The notes under the pieces are model-generated. The model ran no database searches, had not been told where the DNA came from, and was given only the letters and a program-made list of their open reading frames with translations. A stretch of 14,739 nucleotides of DNA from CAWUKT01 sp041565275 (GTDB lineage Bacteria > Bacteroidota > Bacteroidia > J057 > JADKCL01): positions 1 to 14,739 of the forward strand of contig JBFGVE010000068.1 of assembly GCA_041565275.1 (NCBI GenBank), in the 5' to 3' direction. A program made the translations under genes and the position numbers. Shown one piece after another: positions 1-6,700 of the stretch. Every line of letters starts with the position of its first letter. Positions within the stretch are counted from its first letter, which is position 1.

Positions 1-57
1 AAAGGCGGAATTCTCGCCTATGTAAATGAGATCAATCCAAAATTGACCCTATATTAA
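1..57 (+). CDS. Possible 3' end of an upstream gene (partial)
   Basis: Reading from the first base, frame 1 stays open for 18 codons and ends at a TAA at 55-57. The encoded tail ends in the residues NEINPKLTLY. The other two + frames stop within the first 30 bases. A strong intrinsic terminator lies about 70 nt downstream on the same strand, which is what one expects after the last gene of a transcription unit. The fragment is too short to assign to a family, and the frame choice rests only on openness and on the terminator. The upstream sequence would settle it. Confidence 0.35.
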   Translation, partial: KGGILAYVNEINPKLTLY

Positions 58-126
58 TGAATTAAATACCGTATATTTATTTCCAGTAGCAATCATATAG
101 GTTTTTAATTTTTTCGGTATTGGTGT

Positions 127-160
127 AGGCCCCGCAATATAGCGGGGCCTGCGCTTTTTA
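127..160 (+). terminator. Rho-independent terminator
   Basis: A perfect 9-bp GC-rich stem (AGGCCCCGC at 127-135 and GCGGGGCCT at 142-150) closes a 6-nt AATATA loop. It is followed closely by CTTTTTA at 154-160. Only the + strand has a T-tract after the stem, so it should end transcription arriving from the left edge. It insulates the membrane-protein gene at 240 from upstream transcription. Confidence 0.85.
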
Positions 161-239
161 AAGACTTTCTTTTTATTTTAGTGTTATAATTCAGACCTTA
201 AAGGGTCCGAAGATCATCATATTCAAAACGCTCCACCTT

Positions 240-1553
240 ATGTTTGGAATTGAGTTTATCGAAGTGGGTATAGGGCTTTTTTTTGCTTTTTTTGCCCTGA
301 GTACTATATGTTCCACGGTAGTGGAATTATTTTCAAAATTTAGGAAGCTACGGGCAAAACATCTGAGAACCACCATGGGGGAACTTCTGGGAGAAAAGGA
401 ATACAATGGCATAGTTGATGGGCTTTACAACCACCATTTGATCTCTTCTTCTGTCAAGGCTAAGGCAGGAAATATCACATATATAAATGTCAAAGATTTC
501 TCGAGTGCCGTGCTTGATCTATTGGGCGGATATGGAGATTCTTCATTGTACAACAGCTTCTTGAGCAGAATCAATAAATTAGCTGATGGTACTGTGAAAA
601 CTGATCTTCTTGGGATCATTAACGCAAGTCCAGCAGAGTTAAAACCCATGGAAGAAGATGTTCAGCATTATTTCGAAAATCCCCGGTTTGCCCAAGCCTG
701 TATTCATCTGATCCAGTCTTTTCACAAAGATTCTTCTTCTTACAAGGCCATACTTGCCAGAATTGGGGAATTAGATAACGAAGCGACGAGAACGAGATTG
801 ACCCAAATTCTAAATGCTGATCCAGGTACTATGGCCAGTCTAAGCTCACAACTACAGAAATGGTTTAACAACAAGGAATTTTGTGAGGGCGTGTTTTCTC
901 TGCTTGTTTTTGGTTCTAAGGAAATAGCTCAATTCAAGGCGCTTGAAAGTAGGATCAAGAAGATCAGTGATTCCAAAGTTAGAAACCGTTTGTTGGATAT
1001 CCTGAATGATGGCTCCAAGAGGATCGAAAATATCAAATCGGGTTTGGAAAATTGGTTTAACAAATCTATGTATGATCTTACAGAATTGTACAAAAAGCGC
1101 ATGCGTTTCTTTGTCGGAGGGGTAGCCGTGATAATGGTTTTTTCATTGAATGCAGATTCTGTACGCTTGACCAGGGAATTGTGGAACGACAATGAACTCC
1201 GGACAGCTGCGGTAAAAGCAGCAGAAAATTTTGTGAGTGATGCCCAGGCTGTAGCCTACGCTCTCGGAAAGGATACAACTCAACAGAACATAGGTTCTTT
1301 GATCGATTCATTGAAGCATCAGATCAATGAGGTACACCAGCTTCCTTTGGGGTGGAAAACAGAAACAGTTCCCTGGTTTGATCACAAAGGGATAGACGAT
1401 GATGAGGTCTACTGGTGGTGGCTCAACAAACTATTGGGGTTGTTTATATCCATTGGTGCCGTTTCTCTGGGATCTACTTATTGGTACAAACAGTTGAAGG
1501 GTTTACTGAACCTGAGCCCTAATCTTGGTGGGAATAAAAATAAGAGTGCTTAG
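240..1553 (+). CDS. Membrane protein of unknown function with three tandem 64-residue modules
   Basis: A 437-residue protein with three likely membrane segments: about 6-30, 287-304 and 397-416. The N-terminal helix runs into a basic LRAK stretch (37-40) and then LYNHHLI (62-68). The C-terminal helix is followed by YWYKQLKGLLNL. From recall, this layout (N-terminal helix, LRAK-type motif, 'hP(L)I' motif, a WF-containing segment before a Lys/Arg-rich turn, an LNAD-type second helix, and a short loop and helix at the end) matches a widespread bacterial family of uncharacterised membrane proteins. No biochemical role is known to me. Residues 90-281 consist of three back-to-back copies of one 64-residue unit, aligned without gaps at Y104/Y168/F232 and at YF144-145, WF208-209 and WF272-273. 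The start ATG at 240 places the hydrophobic helix at the N-terminus. There is no clear Shine-Dalgarno. A TATAAT at 185-190 and TATTTTAG at 174-181 lie in the A/T-rich leader but are not convincing promoters. Confidence 0.9.
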   Translation: MFGIEFIEVGIGLFFAFFALSTICSTVVELFSKFRKLRAKHLRTTMGELLGEKEYNGIVDGLYNHHLISSSVKAKAGNITYINVKDFSSAVLDLLGGYGDSSLYNSFLSRINKLADGTVKTDLLGIINASPAELKPMEEDVQHYFENPRFAQACIHLIQSFHKDSSSYKAILARIGELDNEATRTRLTQILNADPGTMASLSSQLQKWFNNKEFCEGVFSLLVFGSKEIAQFKALESRIKKISDSKVRNRLLDILNDGSKRIENIKSGLENWFNKSMYDLTELYKKRMRFFVGGVAVIMVFSLNADSVRLTRELWNDNELRTAAVKAAENFVSDAQAVAYALGKDTTQQNIGSLIDSLKHQINEVHQLPLGWKTETVPWFDHKGIDDDEVYWWWLNKLLGLFISIGAVSLGSTYWYKQLKGLLNLSPNLGGNKNKSA

Positions 1554-1751
1554 ATTTTACTCTTCTGAGCATCAGCTTGGAAGAGACAGGTCGACCTGTT
1601 CACATAAATTGGCTTGTTCACAGAAAAGTGTACCCTTTGATGAAAAGCTTGAAACAGTGCGTCATACATATGTGCGAGTTCAGTTTAAAAATCAATTATC
1701 CCTTGAATATATCCCGACTTCTATTACTTTCACCGAAAAAATGCAGCTACA
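1554..1751. other. Intergenic region upstream of pntA with dyad and direct repeats
   Basis: This 198-nt gap has no convincing gene; open frames across it run into neighbours and resemble nothing. It holds a perfect 14-bp palindrome, ACAGGTCGACCTGT, at 1586-1599. It also holds two copies of TGTTCACA at 1597-1604 and 1615-1622, the first overlapping the palindrome. These could be operator sites for the transhydrogenase operon. A 14-bp palindrome is expected by chance about once per window of this size, so the regulatory reading is only a possibility. Confidence 0.3.
1702..1732 (+). promoter_or_regulatory. Weak candidate Bacteroidota-type promoter for the pnt operon
   Basis: CTTG at 1702-1705 is followed, after 19 nt, by TACTTTCA at 1725-1732. 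Bacteroidota sigma-ABfr promoters have TTTG, about 19-20 nt, then TAnnTTTG. The -33-like box matches three of four bases, while the -7-like box keeps the TA and two of the last four. Transcription would begin only some 10 nt before the ATG at 1752, giving a very short leader. This is a weak match. Confidence 0.22.
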
Positions 1752-2879
1752 ATGATCATAGGTGTACTCGCAGAGCAGCAGGGTGACCGGAGAATTCCAT
1801 TGACACCCAAGAATGTCACTGATTTATTAGAGTTAAACGTTGCGCAGATATTGGTAGAGTCCGGTGCGGGGGAAAAGGCTTTTGTCAGTGATGTCTCTTT
1901 TCAAGACAAAGGAGCTACCATTGGAAGCCGTTCCGAAATTTTGAAGAATTCAGACGTCATTTTGAAGGTTACAGCACCTTCTGAATCAGATATCCGGGCC
2001 ATTGCAGAGGGAAAAGTGTTGGTGGCTGCTTTTAACCCTTTGACTAACCATAATCTGGTTAGTCAATTGATCCAGCAAAGTATCTCCAGCTTTAGCCTAG
2101 ATCTCTTGCCGCGGACCACCAGAGCCCAGGCTATGGATATCTTGTCCTCCATGAGTTCCGTTTCTGGTTACAAAGCGATAATCCTGGCAGCTAACCATCT
2201 GGGACGATTTTTTCCCATGTTCATGACTGCTGCGGGCACGGTCATCCCTGCCAAGGTATTGGTCCTTGGAGCCGGGGTAGCCGGTTTGCAGGCTATAGCC
2301 ACCGCCAGACGTCTGGGGGCTGTTGTACATGCCTTTGATGTACGGACTGCAGCCAGAGAGGAGGTCCTTAGTCTAGGTGCCAAGTTCGTGGACGTTGAGG
2401 GTGCGAAAGAGGACATAGAGGCAGGGGGGTATGCAGTGCAGCAAACAAAAGAATTTATCAAAAGGCAGACCGAAGCGATCGCCAAGCAGGCTTCGGAATC
2501 TGATGTGGTAGTCTGTACCGCCTTGATCCAAGGTCGCAAGGCACCGGTTCTGCTTACCAAAGAGACTGTAGAGAAAATGAAGCCTGGGTCTATAGTAGTT
2601 GACTTGGCCGCAATAGCCGGAGGCAACTGTGAAATAACCAGGAATGATGCGACCATCTTACACAAGGGAGTAACCATCATTGGAGATTCCAACCTGGCTT
2701 CCTCCATGCCGCAAGATGCTAGCATGATGTTTGGCAATAATGTTTTAAATTTTCTAAAGCTTATTGTCAAGGAAGGGGAGTTGAACCTTAACCTTGAAGA
2801 TGATCTGGTCGCAGGAACCCTTATCACCCACAACAGGGAAGTGGTCCACGAAAGAGTACAAAAGGCCCTGTCACAATAA
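1752..2879 (+). CDS. pntA: NAD(P) transhydrogenase subunit alpha part 1 (NAD(H)-binding domain I)
   Basis: Soluble domain I of the proton-translocating transhydrogenase, which drives hydride transfer from NADH to NADP+ using the proton gradient. The 375 residues match the separate domain I subunit of three-subunit enzymes such as that of Rhodospirillum rubrum. It opens with a short beta strand and GDRRIPLTP (11-19), as in the AlaDH/PNT N-terminal family. The RQD loop that contacts the nicotinamide is present (R124, Q126, D129). The NAD-binding Rossmann motif GAGVAGLQA lies at 173-181, and GDSNL occurs at 311-315. The ATG at 1752 gives the usual short N-terminus (MIIGVLAEQQ). It is first in an operon with pntAB (37 nt downstream) and pntB. 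The separate membrane subunit shows that alpha is split here, unlike in Escherichia coli. Confidence 0.96.
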   Translation: MIIGVLAEQQGDRRIPLTPKNVTDLLELNVAQILVESGAGEKAFVSDVSFQDKGATIGSRSEILKNSDVILKVTAPSESDIRAIAEGKVLVAAFNPLTNHNLVSQLIQQSISSFSLDLLPRTTRAQAMDILSSMSSVSGYKAIILAANHLGRFFPMFMTAAGTVIPAKVLVLGAGVAGLQAIATARRLGAVVHAFDVRTAAREEVLSLGAKFVDVEGAKEDIEAGGYAVQQTKEFIKRQTEAIAKQASESDVVVCTALIQGRKAPVLLTKETVEKMKPGSIVVDLAAIAGGNCEITRNDATILHKGVTIIGDSNLASSMPQDASMMFGNNVLNFLKLIVKEGELNLNLEDDLVAGTLITHNREVVHERVQKALSQ

Positions 2880-2916
2880 TTCTCCTGCCCATCCAATTTC
2901 AATTAATCACCGTTTT

Positions 2917-3231
2917 ATGGAAGCTATTTCATATTTCTTTCTCAGCAACGAACACTATATCTACTTTATCATCCTCTCCGTTTTATTGGGGGTCGAAGTT
3001 ATCTCCAATGTACCCGCCGTACTCCATACTCCCCTTATGTCTGGTGCCAATGCTATTCACGGGGTTGTTATCATAGGAGCAATCATTGTGATGGGACATG
3101 CTCGATCTGATGATTACCTGGCACTTACGCTGGGGTTCGTGGCGGTGGTGCTGGGAACACTCAATGTAGTAGGAGGATTTGTAGTGACAAACAGGATGCT
3201 GGAAATGTTCAAGAAAAAAGACAAAAAATAA
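2917..3231 (+). CDS. pntAB: NAD(P) transhydrogenase subunit alpha part 2 (membrane domain)
   Basis: A 104-residue membrane protein corresponding to the C-terminal membrane part of alpha (PNTB_4TM type). It contributes helices to the proton channel (domain II) with PntB. Three hydrophobic segments are visible. The stretch LHTPLMSGANAIHG after the first helix is the family's conserved signature. The ATG at 2917 is chosen although the frame is open with an ATG at 2794: the extra 41 residues are polar, unlike this family, and would lie inside the end of pntA. From 2917 the protein begins MEAISYFF and has the usual length. It lies 37 nt after pntA and 3 nt before pntB, consistent with one cotranscribed three-subunit enzyme. 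Confidence 0.93.
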   Translation: MEAISYFFLSNEHYIYFIILSVLLGVEVISNVPAVLHTPLMSGANAIHGVVIIGAIIVMGHARSDDYLALTLGFVAVVLGTLNVVGGFVVTNRMLEMFKKKDKK

Positions 3232-3234
3232 GCC

Positions 3235-4629
3235 ATGCACAACAATTTTATTCTCGGGGTGATCTACCTGATTGGCTCAATATCCTTCGTCGTAGGACTT
3301 AAAATGTTGAGTAGTCCTAAAACTGCTCGTCGCGGTAACCTCATCGCTGCAACTGGGATGTTCATCTCTATTCTTGGAACAATCATCTTTCACACCAAGG
3401 GAGATAACCATATTGGCAATATCCCCTTGATTTTAGCTGCTATGGTGATTGGTACAGGTATCGGTTGGTTAATGGCGGTGAGGGTAAAAATGACCAAAAT
3501 GCCTGAAATGGTTTCCTTCTTCAATGGAATGGGGGGAGCCTGTGCCGCCGCTATTTCGCTTATTGAATTCCGAGGGCATGCTCAGCCTGACACCGGATTC
3601 TTGATCATTGTCTTTGTCGGTTTACTGATTGGAAGCGTCTCCTTCAGTGGTAGTATTGTCGCCTATGCCAAGCTTGCTGGAAAGGTAAAAGATATCTTCT
3701 TGGGTTGGTTGCAGGTTGTCAATCTGATCTTCCTGTTTGGAATTATTTCCTTGATCGTAGTGGGTATTGTAGACCCCGGAATCTTCGGTTCCTCCATTGT
3801 TTGGATCATTCTGGGTGTATCCTTGCTCTATGGAATACTCTTTGTACTTCCGATCGGAGGTGCTGATATGCCTGTGGTCATCTCACTGCTCAACTCGTTT
3901 ACAGGAATTGCCGCTGCCTTTGGTGGCTTCCTTTATGACAATCTTATTATGCTTACCGGAGGAATCTTGGTTGGGTCGGCAGGTACCATCCTTACCATTT
4001 TAATGTGTCGTGCTATGAACCGCCCCCTAAGCAATGTCTTGATCGGTGCCTTTGGAGGAAACAGTGGTGGTAGTGGGAAGGGCCAGGAAGGAGATCAAAT
4101 CGTAAAAGAAATAACAATTACCGATGCAGCTATTCTGTGTGCTTACGCTAGCAAGATTTCTATTGTCCCGGGATATGGGCTGGCTGTAGCCCAAGCCCAG
4201 CACGTATGTCACGAGTTTGAAAAGCTACTCGAAGAAAAAGGAGTTCAGGTAAATTTTCCCATCCACCCAGTCGCAGGCCGGATGCCGGGCCACATGAACG
4301 TACTCCTTGCAGAAGCGGATGTACCGTATCCCAAACTAGTTGAAATGGAAGATGCTAATTCCCAGATGCCCAGTACAGATGTAGTGTTGGTAGTTGGGGC
4401 GAATGATGTAGTCAATCCAGCTGCGGAAACCGATCCTGGCAGTCCCATTTATGGCATGCCCATCATTCAGGCATACCGTGCTAAAAATATTATAGTCATG
4501 AAGAGGAGCATGAGTAAAGGATACGCTGGTATCCAGAATGAACTCTTTTTCCACAAGAATACGAGGATGCTCTTTGGTGATGCCAAAGATTCCCTGGACA
4601 AGCTGATCGCTTCCTTAAAGAATATGTAG
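3235..4629 (+). CDS. pntB: NAD(P) transhydrogenase subunit beta
   Basis: The 464-residue beta subunit has about eight or nine membrane helices in residues 1-260 (domain II, proton path) and a C-terminal NADP(H)-binding domain III at about 290-464. Domain III motifs are clear: GYGLAVAQAQ (313-322), PGHMNVLLAEADVPY (351-365), GANDVVNPAA (388-397) and KRSMSKGYAG (423-432), the last typical of the NADP-binding loops. FNGMGGACAAAISL (96-109) and DMPVVISLLNSFTG (211-224) match conserved membrane segments. The start ATG lies 3 nt after the pntAB stop, so translation is probably coupled. It completes the three-gene transhydrogenase operon. Length and motifs are normal and no defect is seen. The next gene faces it and ends 61 nt away, with no strong terminator between them. 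Confidence 0.97.
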   Translation: MHNNFILGVIYLIGSISFVVGLKMLSSPKTARRGNLIAATGMFISILGTIIFHTKGDNHIGNIPLILAAMVIGTGIGWLMAVRVKMTKMPEMVSFFNGMGGACAAAISLIEFRGHAQPDTGFLIIVFVGLLIGSVSFSGSIVAYAKLAGKVKDIFLGWLQVVNLIFLFGIISLIVVGIVDPGIFGSSIVWIILGVSLLYGILFVLPIGGADMPVVISLLNSFTGIAAAFGGFLYDNLIMLTGGILVGSAGTILTILMCRAMNRPLSNVLIGAFGGNSGGSGKGQEGDQIVKEITITDAAILCAYASKISIVPGYGLAVAQAQHVCHEFEKLLEEKGVQVNFPIHPVAGRMPGHMNVLLAEADVPYPKLVEMEDANSQMPSTDVVLVVGANDVVNPAAETDPGSPIYGMPIIQAYRAKNIIVMKRSMSKGYAGIQNELFFHKNTRMLFGDAKDSLDKLIASLKNM

Positions 4630-4690
4630 TCGTTCTGAACCTTTAAGAAATTCAGCAGAGTGTAAATCCGCAATAGAATAAGGAGATTTT

Positions 4691-6304
4691 TTACACAGTC
4701 GAATCCAGCTTGTTGGTGACTACGTGGTACCTTGGATCATTGATATCGTGTGTGATCACCGATTCGAAATTTGGATTAGCTTTCAGAAGTAAGGTTTTAC
4801 AGTCAGGACTAAGGTGGGTCAATTTTACTTCTTTTCCCGCATCCAGATATTTGTTTGCGATATTTCGCATAGCTTCTATCCCTGAATGGTCAGATACCTT
4901 GGACTCTATAAAGTCAATCTCAACCTTATCGGGATCATTCTTTACATCAAACTTGGCATTGAAGTTCTGGACCGAACCAAAAAATAATGGCCCCCATATC
5001 TCATAGACTTTGGTTCCATCCTTTTTGAATCGTTTTCTTGCCCGGATCATGGTTGCATTTTTCCAGGCGAATACCAAAGCGGAAATAATCACTCCGACAA
5101 TGACTGCAATGGCGAGGTCTACTACCACGGTTACCCCGGATACGACTACCAAGACGATTGCATCAGAGACCGGGATCTTGTTCAGCACTCTAAAACTACT
5201 CCAGGCAAAGGTGCCAATCACGACCATGAACATTACTCCCACCAGGGCTGCAAGAGGAATTTGTTCGATTACAGGGGCACCGAAGAGAATAAAGCACAAC
5301 AATGCCAAAGCTGCAACCACACCTGACAGGCGACCGCGTCCTCCAGAATTGACATTGATAATAGATTGGCCGATCATTGCACAGCCGCCCATGCCTCCAA
5401 AGAGACCGTTGAGAAGGTTTCCGCTGCCTTGGGCAATGCACTCCCGATTTCCACTTCCACGGGTATCAGTGATTTCATCTATCAGGTTGAGGGTCATCAG
5501 AGATTCAATCAGTCCAATTGCTGCCAGGAGAAAGGCCGTTGATAGAATCATCTCCCAATGACCATTGATCGTTGAGAACATACTTGCCAATTGGTTTTGA
5601 AAAGTAGGCAATGAACCTGCCAAGCCTTCTCCGCCACCTTCCCGAATAAAGCTTCCTACCGTGTTGACATTGATATTTCCAAAGATAGCAATGCAGGCGA
5701 CTACTACTATTGCGGTTAGGGCAGCCGGAATCTTTTTGGTGAATTTCTGTATTCCAACCATGATGACCATGGTGAGCCCCACCATTCCGATCATGGTCCA
5801 CAGTTCTAGTCCCTGGAGCCATTGATCAACCCCATCAATCTTCTCTTTGAACAATCCCATTTGGGATAGGAAAATGACAATCGCCAGCCCATTGACAAAT
5901 CCCATCATCACCGGGTGAGGGATCAAGCGGACAAACTTGCCTAATTTCAGGAGGCCTGCCCCAATCTGGATTACCCCGACAAAAAGCAGGGTAATGAAGA
6001 GCCATTGCAATCCCAAGTTATCAATAGGAACCGCCAAGCCATTGCCTACTTCATTTCCTTTTTGGATCAAATGGACCATTACAACTGCCATTGCACCTGT
6101 CGCCCCAGAGATCATGCCAGGACGACCACCGAACAAAGCGGTGACAATTCCCATGATAAAGGCTCCGTAGAGACCTATCAAGGGGTCTATGCCAGCAACA
6201 AAGGAAAATGCCACTGCTTCGGGAACCAAAGCCAACGCAACCGTCAGGCCTGAAAGAAAATCACGCTTTGGATTCTGAGTAAAATGCCGAATAAGTCTAG
6301 TCAT
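4691..6304 (-). CDS. SulP/SLC26 family inorganic anion transporter with STAS domain
   Basis: A 537-residue inner-membrane transporter. Residues 15-415 hold the SulP transport core with about 12-14 helices. The N-terminal signature DFLSGLTVALALVPEAVAFS spans 15-34. The conserved segment around 288-327 includes ECIAQGSGN and FGGMGGCAMIGQS. Residues 428-520 form a C-terminal cytoplasmic STAS domain with the DHSGIEAM helix (472-479). SulP proteins move sulfate, bicarbonate or related anions, often with Na+ or H+. Substrate cannot be read from sequence here: BicA-like bicarbonate uptake and sulfate uptake are both possible. The gene lies 9 nt downstream of the acidic lipoprotein gene on the same strand, so the two are probably cotranscribed. 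It converges on pntB. The ATG at 6304 gives the usual short N-terminus. Confidence 0.93.
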   Translation of the reverse strand: MTRLIRHFTQNPKRDFLSGLTVALALVPEAVAFSFVAGIDPLIGLYGAFIMGIVTALFGGRPGMISGATGAMAVVMVHLIQKGNEVGNGLAVPIDNLGLQWLFITLLFVGVIQIGAGLLKLGKFVRLIPHPVMMGFVNGLAIVIFLSQMGLFKEKIDGVDQWLQGLELWTMIGMVGLTMVIMVGIQKFTKKIPAALTAIVVVACIAIFGNINVNTVGSFIREGGGEGLAGSLPTFQNQLASMFSTINGHWEMILSTAFLLAAIGLIESLMTLNLIDEITDTRGSGNRECIAQGSGNLLNGLFGGMGGCAMIGQSIINVNSGGRGRLSGVVAALALLCFILFGAPVIEQIPLAALVGVMFMVVIGTFAWSSFRVLNKIPVSDAIVLVVVSGVTVVVDLAIAVIVGVIISALVFAWKNATMIRARKRFKKDGTKVYEIWGPLFFGSVQNFNAKFDVKNDPDKVEIDFIESKVSDHSGIEAMRNIANKYLDAGKEVKLTHLSPDCKTLLLKANPNFESVITHDINDPRYHVVTNKLDSTV

Positions 6305-6313
6305 ACCACTTGA

Positions 6314-6616
6314 TCAATCATCATCATTTTCCATGTCGTCATGATCATAGCTGGTACCATTTAGGACATCATCTGGGCTATCGTCAATTATCGATTCTTC
6401 CGAGTCATGATGATCTCCATCCCAATAATGTCTATGTATACCATTGTCATGACCATTTATTTCTTCTCTATCCCCAATATCCTTGTCATCTTCATCTATT
6501 TCGTCTTCGTAGGAATCGTCCCAGACCTCAGTACCCTCAGTACTAGACCGTTGTGGATTGAGACAACCCACTAGGAAGAAAGTATTCAGGAAGAGAGTTA
6601 AATAAATGTTTTTCAT
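6314..6616 (-). CDS. Small, highly acidic Asp/His-rich lipoprotein
   Basis: A 100-residue predicted lipoprotein. From the ATG at 6616 it begins MKNIYLTLFLN, a short signal with a hydrophobic core, and ends in the lipobox LVGC with the acylated cysteine at position 18. In-frame ATGs at 6622 and 6652 would only lengthen the n-region. The mature 83 residues contain 22 Asp, 10 Glu and 6 His against 4 Arg/Lys, giving a net charge near -28. They end in a run of Asp and look disordered. No known domain is recognised. Binding of divalent metal ions, or charge-based attachment at the cell surface, are guesses from composition. It sits 9 nt upstream of the SulP transporter gene on the same strand and is divergent from the subtilase gene. 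The functional lipobox and the close spacing argue that it is a real gene and not a random low-complexity frame. Confidence 0.72.
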   Translation of the reverse strand: MKNIYLTLFLNTFFLVGCLNPQRSSTEGTEVWDDSYEDEIDEDDKDIGDREEINGHDNGIHRHYWDGDHHDSEESIIDDSPDDVLNGTSYDHDDMENDDD

Positions 6617-6700
6617 GGACATGTAAGTACATCTAAACTTCGCACAGATCAAAAGTTAAAATTAATCTCTAACTTAAGTCTGTTTGATGATGAAAAAATT

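Noticed and set aside
65..121. AATACCG / CGGTATT inverted repeat in the left intergenic region
   Set aside because: The 7-bp arms are separated by 43 nt of A/T-rich sequence, which is likely by chance.
2168..2902. A 244-codon open frame antisense to pntA
   Set aside because: It lies entirely opposite a clearly functional gene with conserved motifs. Its composition is what the reverse complement of the pntA frame would give, and it resembles no known family.
2794..2916. Upstream in-frame ATG extending pntAB by 41 residues
   Set aside because: The extension is polar and unlike the family. It mostly overlaps the end of pntA, whereas the ATG at 2917 gives the expected length.
4660..4696. GTGTAAA / TTTACAC inverted repeat between pntB and the SulP gene
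   Set aside because: It has only seven A/T-rich pairs around a 23-nt loop and overlaps the SulP stop codon. It is too weak to call a terminator.
5010..5561. A 183-codon open frame antisense to the SulP transporter
   Set aside because: It is rich in Thr, Pro, Ile and Arg, as expected from the complement of membrane-helix codons. It has no recognisable domain and sits wholly within a real gene.
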